From Planctomycetota bacterium (GTDB lineage Bacteria > Planctomycetota > Phycisphaerae > WQYP01): DNA of 7,457 bases. Under the pieces are notes generated by a model, which was not told the DNA's origin, did not search any database, and saw only the letters and a program-made list of their open reading frames with translations. Shown piece after piece: positions 1 to 5,929 of this stretch. Both the position numbers and the translations under genes were made by a program. The stretch lies in assembly GCA_021785155.1 (NCBI GenBank), contig JAJYGE010000604.1:1-7457 (forward strand). The letters run 5' to 3'. Position 1 is the stretch's first letter. Every line of letters begins with the position of its first letter.

Positions 1-71
1 TGGCCCGGCAATATCCTCGCATGTACAACGAACCACTTCCCAAAAACCGCCGCGCCACGTCCCACCAAGGA

Positions 72-121
72 GGACATTTTAACTTGGGTTAAGTAGCGGA
101 CATTTTAACTTTGGCTTGACA
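72..121. mobile_element. Insertion-sequence end (remnant, IS21-like organisation suspected)
   Basis: GGACATTTTAACTT occurs exactly twice, at 72-85 and 98-111, with a 26-bp period, and the block ends in TTGACA at 116-121. Multiple direct repeats inside the terminus and a tip ending in ACA are known traits of IS21-family elements. The element body would then lie to the left of the window. In bases 1-96 the forward frames stay open until they hit stops in or just after the repeats, but I recognise no transposase tail in them. The family is inferred; another integrase-type IS is possible. Confidence 0.45.
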
Positions 122-148
122 GACGGGTTGCGGACGGGGCGATACAAT
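116..148 (+). promoter_or_regulatory. Possible outward promoter at the IS end, driving the nuclease-like gene
   Basis: The terminal TTGACA (116-121) is a perfect sigma-70 -35 hexamer, and TACAAT (143-148) is a five-of-six match to the -10 consensus. The spacer is 21 nt, clearly longer than the usual 16-18, so activity would be weak or absent. IS21-type elements are known to carry an outward -35 box in their right end, which makes the arrangement plausible. It lies 70 nt upstream of the preferred start of the next gene. Confidence 0.25.
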
Positions 149-217
149 TAATACCGGTACATGATACCTCAGAGCGCACCATCCGCACGCCGTGGTGCCA
201 GGCCGGGAGACCTCGAC

Positions 218-1189
218 ATGGCCAATCTCTACCTGCACAATCGGAAACTGGAGAGTATTTTCGAGCTGCTGGGAGCCAATGAGAATGACATCACCTACAG
301 CATCGGTTGGGTGCTATCGCAATGCCCGTCGTTCCTGTCTGAGTTCCTAGCCCATTGCGGTGTCGCTGTGAGCCCCGAAAACTCAACCGCGATTGAAGTG
401 AGGCTCCAAAGCTATAAAAACGGAAGCGGAATCACGGACGTCGAAATTATTGCGCACGCCGACATCCACGCTATAATTGAGGCCAAGCGCGGGCTGCAAC
501 TGCCATGTGGGCAACAGATCCTCATGTACGCATCACGCTTGAGGGAGCAGCGATGCCAACGGCAGGCTTTGGTTGCCATGGCCGAGTGCCCACCGGAATA
601 CGCCAAGCACCACCTGCCGCATCAGGTCGATGGATTGTCAGTCCAATACCTGTGCTGGAAGGATATCGATAAAATTGCAGAAAATTCGCACGGATCACGC
701 GCGGAAAACCGGCTACTTTCTCAATTGCGGACCTACCTCCGGAGGATCGTGAATATGCAAAACCAGGAATCCAACATGGTTTACGTCGTCGCACTTGGAT
801 CGGACACACCGCCCTGGTCCAAAATTTCCTGGCGCCAGATCGTCAACGACAAGCACCGTTATTTCCACCCCGCAGCGCAAGGAGGCGGGTGGCCCAAAGA
901 GCCCCCGAACTACATCGCCTTCAGGTACGGCGGCCAACTCCAGAGTATTCACCACGTCGATTCTTGGAAGATTGTGGAGGAGATGCATACCGACATCCCA
1001 GAAATCGACGCAGGCCGCTGGGAACCCCATTATACATACACGCTAGGATCGGCGATTCTCCCGCCGAAACAAACCAAGACAGGAAATATTTTTCGTAACG
1101 GGCGAAAGTGGGCCATGTTGGACCTGCTGCTAACCTGCGGCACCGTATCAGAAGCAGCGGAGATGACCAAAAAGAGGATGTCACTATAA
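218..1189 (+). CDS. PD-(D/E)XK nuclease superfamily protein with an unrecognised C-terminal domain
   Basis: Predicted 323-residue soluble protein. The N-terminal half (about 1-120) looks like a PD-(D/E)XK endonuclease fold: an early helix with a Glu near residue 22, Asp74 in ITDVEI, then 13 residues later Glu88-Ala-Lys90 in IIEAKRG, followed by the Gln pair near 99 and YASRL. These are the family's metal-binding and catalytic positions, so active DNA cleavage is possible. The C-terminal half (about 188-306) has distinctive motifs (PPNYIAFRYGG, SIHHVDSW, GNIFRNGRKW, LDLLLT) that I cannot name. I see no signal peptide or membrane segment. An ATG at 161 would add 19 residues of low-complexity character; I prefer 218 because GGGAGA sits 7 nt upstream and the fold begins just after it. 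It follows an IS end and precedes a DUF5677-like gene on the same strand, suggesting an accessory or defence cassette. The nuclease fold is fairly secure; the biological role is unknown. Confidence 0.7.
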   Translation: MANLYLHNRKLESIFELLGANENDITYSIGWVLSQCPSFLSEFLAHCGVAVSPENSTAIEVRLQSYKNGSGITDVEIIAHADIHAIIEAKRGLQLPCGQQILMYASRLREQRCQRQALVAMAECPPEYAKHHLPHQVDGLSVQYLCWKDIDKIAENSHGSRAENRLLSQLRTYLRRIVNMQNQESNMVYVVALGSDTPPWSKISWRQIVNDKHRYFHPAAQGGGWPKEPPNYIAFRYGGQLQSIHHVDSWKIVEEMHTDIPEIDAGRWEPHYTYTLGSAILPPKQTKTGNIFRNGRKWAMLDLLLTCGTVSEAAEMTKKRMSL

Positions 1190-1191
1190 GC

Positions 1192-1287
1192 ATGGAGGCA
1201 ACGGCAGCAACTGCCGACGAGAAAGAGCTGCGCAGGCAGAAGACCGCCGCGCACAACCGAAGCAACCTTCACACCGCTGCAGCGTAG
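1192..1287 (+). CDS. Possible 31-aa small ORF between the two accessory genes
   Basis: An ATG begins two bases after the nuclease gene's stop codon and runs 31 codons to TAG. The predicted peptide is Ala-rich and charged (starting MEATAATADEKELRRQ), with a helix-favouring composition and no hydrophobic segment. Stop-start proximity would allow translational coupling, and it fills most of the 124-nt gap before the next gene. No independent ribosome-binding site stands out beyond the end of the upstream gene. It may be a chance ORF; I recognise no family. Confidence 0.2.
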   Translation: MEATAATADEKELRRQKTAAHNRSNLHTAAA

Positions 1288-1313
1288 CAGATGAGACTTA
1301 CGAGGTCGGGGCC

Positions 1314-2018
1314 ATGGACAAACGGCTGAAGAAAATTATCTTGGACCATCGAAGCGGTGACGAGCTATCCAGAGCCCTTGAGCAACACCAAGATCGCTTG
1401 CGTGCGATATCGCGCAAGCTCACGAACATGCCAGCGCTCGGATTGAAGGCCCGCATCCTAGCGAACATATGCACGGCCACCGCCCGCCAACTCAAAATCA
1501 TCCAGTCAAACATCGAAAATCCGACCGAGGTGCTTGCCTCGGCGTGCCGCATGACCTTTGAACTGAACCTCCAATTGCGATACGTCCAGCTCGCAGAGGA
1601 GAATTTGGAGGACTTCACGAAGAGGAGAGGCACCGAGGAAATCGAATTGCTTAATGGAGTCCTCAAGTTATCCGACGAGCAGACCCCACCGAATACACGA
1701 AAGACCCTGGAACAACGCATCAATCATATCGAGATGCAGCTTGATAAATATGGAGGTCAGAGACCACCGAAGCGAGCCACGCACGTAAGAGAGATGGCGG
1801 ACGCAGTAGGCCTCACGGACGAATATCTGGCGTTGTACGGATTTTATTCCAAATATGTGCATGCATCTTCTTGGCTTGTAAATGGCCCCAAACAACATAC
1901 CGACGATGAGCTATTCCGAGAACTGTTTGTCATAAAATCTCAGCTCTACGCAGGAAGCACCTGCGCCCAAGCTGAGGAATTGGCTGGCAGCGGGGGGGCT
2001 AGCCAGCCTGCCGAGTAA
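1314..2018 (+). CDS. DUF5677-like helical protein of unknown function
   Basis: A 234-residue, mainly alpha-helical soluble protein without signal peptide or membrane helices. The start is supported by GAGG at 1302-1305, 8 nt before the ATG. Residues 1-65 form a charged helical, coiled-coil-like region. Residues 78-92 carry an Arg79-x3-Glu83 helix (ACRMTFELNLQLRYV), and residues 175-186 carry Tyr-Ser-Lys-Tyr-Val-His-Ala-Ser. The R-x3-E helix plus a late Y-S-x3-H-x-S motif is what I remember of DUF5677 proteins, which are often found on mobile islands; the assignment is from memory. The R-x4-6-H ribonuclease motif of HEPN toxins is not present around His183, so I do not call it a toxin. The last residues (AGSGGASQPAE) are low complexity and are encoded across a G7 run and a hairpin. 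It probably works with, or is at least transcribed with, the nuclease-like gene upstream. Confidence 0.55.
   Translation: MDKRLKKIILDHRSGDELSRALEQHQDRLRAISRKLTNMPALGLKARILANICTATARQLKIIQSNIENPTEVLASACRMTFELNLQLRYVQLAEENLEDFTKRRGTEEIELLNGVLKLSDEQTPPNTRKTLEQRINHIEMQLDKYGGQRPPKRATHVREMADAVGLTDEYLALYGFYSKYVHASSWLVNGPKQHTDDELFRELFVIKSQLYAGSTCAQAEELAGSGGASQPAE
1982..2008 (+). repeat. Hairpin with G7 loop at the end of the DUF5677-like gene
   Basis: GGCTGGC (1982-1988) pairs perfectly with GCCAGCC (2002-2008) around a 13-nt loop that contains seven consecutive G (1992-1998). The structure overlaps the last codons and ends 7 nt before the stop codon at 2016-2018. No T-run follows, so it is not a typical intrinsic terminator. 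It may protect the 3' end of the message, or it may be incidental. Confidence 0.35.
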
Positions 2019-2290
2019 TGGGGAAACACAATCGGACCGGGGCGGCAAACGGCAAGGCGTAAGGAAATAGTTCGCAACAGCATTCCCAAACCCCTAAGTG
2101 CTTGGTTTGTTCCTCAGCGCACACAATATCGACATGGCGCCACCCACGAACCGGCACCGGGCGGATCCCGGCCGCTGCCGCCGGATAATTTTCCCTCCGT
2201 GGTGACACGAAATGTAGTTCCCGGTACCCGGGCGAAATCATCATCGGTGTTGAGTAACTGTTTACCGCTCTGCGGCTCCGGTGGGCAAGG
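2019..2290. other. Gene-free spacer, left part
   Basis: I find no convincing gene on either strand. A 116-codon minus-strand frame covers much of it (2349 to 1999), but its product is rich in Cys, Pro and Arg, shows no recognisable motif, and overlaps the transposase fragment and the end of the DUF5677-like gene. A weak inverted repeat CAAACC/GGTTTG (2087-2092 and 2104-2109) is the only structure seen. The stretch may be decayed transposon flank. Confidence 0.4.
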
Positions 2291-2536
2291 TCAGGAGGAG
2301 TCGACGAGAACATCGGTAAGCAGAACGGGATTTTTCCCGGCCCATGCATTCATGAGAAGCGTCTTGATCGTTTCAAACAGCGGGCGGTTCTGCTGATGGG
2401 CGGTGCGTAGGACCAACATCAGCACAGCCGTGGCTCTGGCTCCGTGTTCGCTGCGGCTTCCGCCGGTTACTCGGACAGACTCCCAGCATCTTGAACACAA
2501 CCCGCTGCCATCAAGGCTTTTATTAATTTTCCTAAC
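2291..2536 (-). pseudogene. C-terminal fragment of an IS66-type transposase (remnant)
   Basis: Reading leftward from the in-frame stop at 2537-2539, a frame of about 80 codons ends with a stop at 2291-2293. It contains RVTGGSRSEHGARATAVL, then LRTAHQQNRPLFETI, then NAWAGKNPVLLTD. The Gly-Ser-x3-Gly-x-Arg-Ala stretch followed by a Leu-x2-Thr-Ala helix resembles the C-terminal segment of IS66-family transposases, which I recall as GSDxGGERAA then IxTAKLNGxDP. No catalytic DDE core is present, and the frame is closed upstream, so this is debris rather than a working gene. The family call is from memory of the motif; a spurious ORF remains possible, although the composition is unusually protein-like for the spacer. 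Confidence 0.45.
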
Positions 2537-2557
2537 TTAGACACCTTGCCTCCCAAA

Positions 2558-2576
2558 CTTGGCCATCTTGGCCACC
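2558..2576. repeat. Short 9-bp tandem repeat (CTTGGCCAT/CTTGGCCAC)
   Basis: CTTGGCCA occurs at 2558-2565 and 2567-2574 with a 9-bp period, and a third partial unit (CTTG) follows at 2576. It lies in the gene-free spacer next to two other tandem repeats of different unit length. Confidence 0.5.
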
Positions 2577-2596
2577 TTGAAGTTCGCAAGGTATTC

Positions 2597-2624
2597 TAAC
2601 TCCTAACTCCTACCTCCTACCTCC
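2597..2624. repeat. Heptanucleotide tandem repeat, four units
   Basis: Two TAACTCC units are followed by two TACCTCC units with no interruption. Heptamer arrays of this kind are known as short tandemly repeated repetitive sequences, best described in cyanobacteria. On the minus strand each TACCTCC unit reads GGAGGTA, a Shine-Dalgarno-like string, but no minus-strand gene follows it. Confidence 0.75.
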
Positions 2625-2652
2625 TGAATGCTGGCGGCCACATCCATATTCG

Positions 2653-2682
2653 CTCTCCTGCTCAACTCTCTCCTGCTCAACT
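2653..2682. repeat. Perfect 15-bp tandem duplication
   Basis: CTCTCCTGCTCAACT is present twice head to tail, at 2653-2667 and 2668-2682, without mismatch. This suggests a recent slippage or duplication event. No gene spans it. Confidence 0.8.
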
Positions 2683-2687
2683 GCTCT

Positions 2688-2704
2688 GCGGCGGCCACCG
2701 CCGC
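2688..2704. repeat. GC-rich perfect hairpin
   Basis: GCGGCGG (2688-2694) pairs with CCGCCGC (2698-2704) across a CCA loop. The surrounding bases are further GCC repeats to about 2715. No T-run follows on either strand, so I do not call a terminator. Confidence 0.5.
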
Positions 2705-2861
2705 CGCCCCGCCGCGTACCGCGATTCCCCGCGTCCATGGAATATCAATGAAATCTGCGATACCATATTCGTTTTAACCGATGGTGGAGCGGTTGAAATT
2801 TTGGCCGCGCCGGACCTGTGCGGGCTTCGGACTCCTGGGTGAATCGAAGCGGCATTAAAGA

Positions 2862-2884
2862 CGCTCTTTGGGAGCGGGATTTTT
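2862..2884 (+). terminator. Weak terminator-like hairpin in the mutase leader
   Basis: CGCTC (2862-2866) pairs with GAGCG (2872-2876) around TTTGG, followed by GGA and five T (2880-2884). The 5-bp stem is short, so termination would be inefficient. It sits about 45 nt before the mutase start and could end transcription arriving from the spacer or act in the leader. No leader peptide or known riboswitch is apparent. Confidence 0.22.
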
Positions 2885-2928
2885 CCATGTGGAACGTGAC
2901 GGATAAACCAGAACCATGAGGAACGAAC

Positions 2929-4305
2929 ATGAACGAAAAAGTTTTTAAAGCCTATGATGTGCGAGGGACTTACCCGGATCAACTTAATGAGGACATGGCC
3001 TGGAAAATCGGCTACGCCTGTGCCCAATTCATGCGTATGAATCTCACGGGCCTGGATAAGGCGGACCCGCGAAAAAACATGGTTATCGTCGGGCGCGATA
3101 TGCGCCCGAGCAGTCCGTCGCTTAGCCAGGCCCTTATTGAGGGGATTCGTTCAACGGGCACGGGATGTATTGATATCGGCATGATTGACACCCCGCTGAT
3201 TTATTTTGCCATCAATCATCTGGGATGCTGTGGCGGCATTCAAACCACCGCCTCGCATAACCCGGCCAATTACAACGGCTTCAAAATCAGCGGCGTTCAT
3301 GCGCGGCCTATCGGTGAAAACACCGGCCTGCAGGAAATTAAACGGCTGGTGTTCTCCATGCGAAAAAATCCGCCGGCGCAGTTTGGCGCGGTGGAACATA
3401 TTGATCTCAAAATTCCCTACAAGGGACATGTGTTGCGATTTCTTAAACTGGTGCGGCCATTGAAGGTGGTGGTCGATGCCAGTAACGGTATGGCCGGAAA
3501 GTTTATCCGTGATATTTTCATGGATCAACCGAACCTCAATATCATTGCCATCAATATGGAAATCACCGGGGCATTCAAGCATGAGCCTAATCCGCTGGTT
3601 GACGCCAACCTCCGGCAGCTTCAGGAGGCGGTGCTTTCCAATGCGGCTGATCTGGGGGTTTGTTTTGACGGCGATGCGGATCGGTGCATTTTTGTTGATG
3701 AACAGGCTCGCGTGATTCGCTGCGACATTGCCACGGCGTTGCTGGCGAAGGATTTTTTGAAGGGCAATCCGGGCGCAGCGGTGGTATATGACCTGCGTTC
3801 CAGCCGGGTGGTAAAAGAAGAAATTCTGAATTCCGGCGGCATCGCCCGGCGCGAGCGCGTGGGGCACGCGTTTATGAAGAAGGCCCTGGCGGACAGCAAA
3901 GGTATTTTCGGCGGCGAGCTTTCCGGGCATTTTTACTTCCGGGACAACTTCAACTGTGACAGCGGGGCGATTGCCTTTGCGTGCATGACATCGGTGCTTT
4001 CACGCTATGACACCCCGGTAAGCCAGGTGCTTAAACCCCTGTTACGCTGGCACAGCAGCGGCGAGATTAACTATGAGGTTTCTGATAAAGACGGCGCAAT
4101 GGCCCGATTGGCGCAACGCTATAAAGATGCGGCAATTGATCATCTTGACGGCATTACCGTGGAGTACGACACATGGTGGTTTAACGTCCGCAAAAGTAAC
4201 ACCGAGCCTTTGCTGCGGCTGAATCTGGAAGCCAACACCGCGGACACCATGAAAAAGAAACTTGAGGAAGTCGGCAGGCAACTGGGAACACCCGTATCGC
4301 ACTAA
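2929..4305 (+). CDS. manB: Phosphomannomutase/phosphoglucomutase (alpha-D-phosphohexomutase family)
   Basis: Cytosolic enzyme that interconverts hexose 6-phosphate and 1-phosphate, feeding nucleotide-sugar synthesis for polysaccharide, LPS-type glycans or glycogen. Its 458 residues match the family length of about 460. All four signature loops are intact: FKAYDVRG at 6-13; the phosphoserine loop TTASHNP at 106-112 with catalytic Ser109; the Mg-binding loop DGDADR at 247-252 with Asp247, Asp249 and Asp251; the sugar-specificity loop GGELSGH at 328-334; and the phosphate-binding loop RKSNTEP at 421-427. The GGELSGH loop fits the bacterial PMM/PGM class (AlgC/ManB type) rather than GlmM, which specialises in glucosamine. 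The start is supported by GAGGA at 2918-2922, 6 nt upstream. It is the first gene of the + strand housekeeping run. Which sugar it prefers cannot be read from the sequence. Confidence 0.93.
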   Translation: MNEKVFKAYDVRGTYPDQLNEDMAWKIGYACAQFMRMNLTGLDKADPRKNMVIVGRDMRPSSPSLSQALIEGIRSTGTGCIDIGMIDTPLIYFAINHLGCCGGIQTTASHNPANYNGFKISGVHARPIGENTGLQEIKRLVFSMRKNPPAQFGAVEHIDLKIPYKGHVLRFLKLVRPLKVVVDASNGMAGKFIRDIFMDQPNLNIIAINMEITGAFKHEPNPLVDANLRQLQEAVLSNAADLGVCFDGDADRCIFVDEQARVIRCDIATALLAKDFLKGNPGAAVVYDLRSSRVVKEEILNSGGIARRERVGHAFMKKALADSKGIFGGELSGHFYFRDNFNCDSGAIAFACMTSVLSRYDTPVSQVLKPLLRWHSSGEINYEVSDKDGAMARLAQRYKDAAIDHLDGITVEYDTWWFNVRKSNTEPLLRLNLEANTADTMKKKLEEVGRQLGTPVSH

Positions 4306-4432
4306 ATTGATTCGGGCGGCGTATAAGATAAATACTGGTGTGATGACCCATACGGCGTGGCCGCCAACCGGCATCCGGGGTGTCGGGCTGATGGAATCGT
4401 ACCGCAGGATACTTTTTTTAGAGTGTGCATGG
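4306..4432 (+). promoter_or_regulatory. Intergenic leader of the carboxypeptidase gene
   Basis: This 127-nt gap contains a weak promoter-like pair, TTGATT (4307-4312) and TAAATA (4329-4334), spaced 16 nt. It also has a T7 run (4413-4419) just after a short imperfect hairpin (GTACC at 4399-4403 against GGATAC at 4407-4412), which could act as a weak attenuator. Both signals are poor matches. If translation really starts at 4391, the T-run would be coding instead. Confidence 0.2.
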
Positions 4433-5887
4433 ATGTACCGCAGAAACTCCCCCACCCGAATCATTGTCTCTTTTGTGGCATTTATGGTCATGCTGACGGT
4501 AATGCCGGCACTGCTAAGCGCGCAGACGCTGGCGGGACGCATTGCCGGACTGCTGCAGAACCCGCAACTTCGCGGCGGGCAGGTGGCAATAAATCTGGTG
4601 GAATTGCGCAATGGCCAGACGCTTCCAGTGTACAGTTACAACCCTGACCTGCCCCTGATGCCGGGCAGTTGTGGAAAACTTCTGACGACCTCCGACGCCT
4701 TTGATCACCTTGGCGCGCGGGGAACCATTCAGACACGACTTTATCGTGTGGGTAATAATCTGGTGATTGTCGGCGGAGGTGATCCGGCGCTGGGAGATCC
4801 CGTGCTGTGCCAGCAGGTGGGATGGAAAGTCACCACCGCGTTCGACAACTGGGCGGCACACCTCAAGGCCATCGGCGATAACACTTTCCATAATATCTAT
4901 GTCGATGATTACATTTTTAACCATCATTTTCGCAATCCGCTCTGGCCGGGAGGCGGGCAGCGATTGGATTGGTACGAAGCTCCGGTGGGCGGTCTTAATT
5001 TCGCCATGAATTGTGTGCAGTGGCTGCCGGTGGTGAATGCCAACGGCAGTATCGGCGTGTCGTTAATCCCGGATACGCCATATACGCCGGTAACCATTGC
5101 CGCCCAGCGCGGCCCGCAAAGCGTGTGGCTCTGGCGTTCACGCGGAAGCAACCAATTAACGATGCACGGCACGGTTCAACAGACCGGAGAGTATCCAATG
5201 CAGGTAACGATTCATGATCCGGGACTTTACACCGGCACGGTCCTGCGGCAATCGCTGGTGGATCATGGCATTACGATTTCCGGGCAGGTGCTTCGCGCGC
5301 CATTATCCGCGGTGGCCGCGCGGCAACGCGTTGTGCCTGAATTGCTGGCCACCTATGAAACACCGTTGACCGCCATTCTGCACCGCGCCAATACCGACAG
5401 TATTAATTTGATGGCGGAGTGCCTCTGTAAGCTGCTGGGACATGATGCCACCGGCCAGCCCGGAAGCTGGCATAATGGAGATCGCGCCATTATGGCCTAT
5501 CTGGGAACGCTGGGTATTCCCGGCAACTGGGTAACAATGGTGGATGGTTCCGGACTTTCGCACCATGATCATGTTGCTCCAGCCGCTTTCACTACCGTCC
5601 TGGCGCATATTGCGGCGGAACCGGATGGCGGCGTATTTATTCATAGCCTGGCGCGACCCGGGCACGGCACTCTGATTTATCGCCTGCGCGGTTCGGGGAT
5701 TCGCCGATTCATTCGCGCCAAAGACGGTCACGTAACCGGAGCTTCCACTATCAGCGGCTACATGTTTCTGCCGCACCGTCATTTTGCTTTTTCCATCATG
5801 GTCAACCATTATCGGGGCAATGTCAACGGATGGGAGGATCAGGTTATCATTGCACTTTATCAATGGGCAGTCGGACGCCTGCAATAG
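4433..5887 (+). CDS. dacB: D-alanyl-D-alanine carboxypeptidase/endopeptidase, peptidase S13 (PBP4/DacB class)
   Basis: Exported serine enzyme acting on peptidoglycan, removing terminal D-Ala or cutting D-Ala-mDAP cross-links. With the start at 4433 it has 484 residues, usual for the family. Residues 1-30 form a signal peptide: a MYRRNSPTR positive end, a hydrophobic core and a likely cut after LLSA. The nucleophile motif Ser79-Cys-Gly-Lys82 lies in MPGSCGKLLTT, followed by the S13 hallmark GGGDP at 114-118 and the second motif Ser323-Ile-Asn325. The third motif, normally Lys-Thr-Gly, reads Lys430-Asp-Gly432 in RAKDGHVTGAS, which is unusual. The in-frame ATG at 4391 and the one at 4262, inside the mutase gene, would put extra residues before the signal peptide, so I prefer 4433 although its ribosome-binding site is weak (GAG at 4421-4423). 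It follows the mutase and precedes the amidohydrolase by 42 nt, fitting an envelope-related run. Confidence 0.88.
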   Translation: MYRRNSPTRIIVSFVAFMVMLTVMPALLSAQTLAGRIAGLLQNPQLRGGQVAINLVELRNGQTLPVYSYNPDLPLMPGSCGKLLTTSDAFDHLGARGTIQTRLYRVGNNLVIVGGGDPALGDPVLCQQVGWKVTTAFDNWAAHLKAIGDNTFHNIYVDDYIFNHHFRNPLWPGGGQRLDWYEAPVGGLNFAMNCVQWLPVVNANGSIGVSLIPDTPYTPVTIAAQRGPQSVWLWRSRGSNQLTMHGTVQQTGEYPMQVTIHDPGLYTGTVLRQSLVDHGITISGQVLRAPLSAVAARQRVVPELLATYETPLTAILHRANTDSINLMAECLCKLLGHDATGQPGSWHNGDRAIMAYLGTLGIPGNWVTMVDGSGLSHHDHVAPAAFTTVLAHIAAEPDGGVFIHSLARPGHGTLIYRLRGSGIRRFIRAKDGHVTGASTISGYMFLPHRHFAFSIMVNHYRGNVNGWEDQVIIALYQWAVGRLQ

Positions 5888-5929
5888 GCACCCAGGCGCT
5901 GTTGCGGGTGCCGGATCGAAGTAAAACGT

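Noticed and set aside
1845..1870. HEPN ribonuclease motif in the DUF5677-like protein
   Set aside because: The residues before His183 are Tyr-Ser-Lys-Tyr-Val, with no Arg at the 4-6 spacing, so the R-x4-6-H signature is absent.
2087..2109. CAAACC/GGTTTG inverted repeat as a terminator
   Set aside because: Short stem with an 11-nt loop and no T-run; not adjacent to a gene end.
2326..2340. CGGGATTTTTCCCG inverted repeat
   Set aside because: It sits within the transposase-like fragment, and a short self-complementary string with a T5 loop is expected by chance; no role is evident.
1999..2349. 116-codon minus-strand open frame in the spacer
   Set aside because: Cys/Pro/Arg-rich product without motifs; it overlaps the end of a real gene and the transposase fragment in another frame.
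3151..3930. 259-codon minus-strand open frame
   Set aside because: It lies wholly antisense to the well-supported mutase gene, has no recognisable motif, and is explained by codon bias of the + strand gene.
4262..4432. N-terminal extension of the S13 peptidase up to the ATG inside the mutase gene
   Set aside because: It would bury the signal peptide about 57 residues inside the protein; the ATG at 4433 gives a normal exported protein of family length.
4042..4611. 189-codon minus-strand open frame across the mutase/dacB junction
   Set aside because: It overlaps two real genes in antisense and shows no domain; judged a shadow frame.
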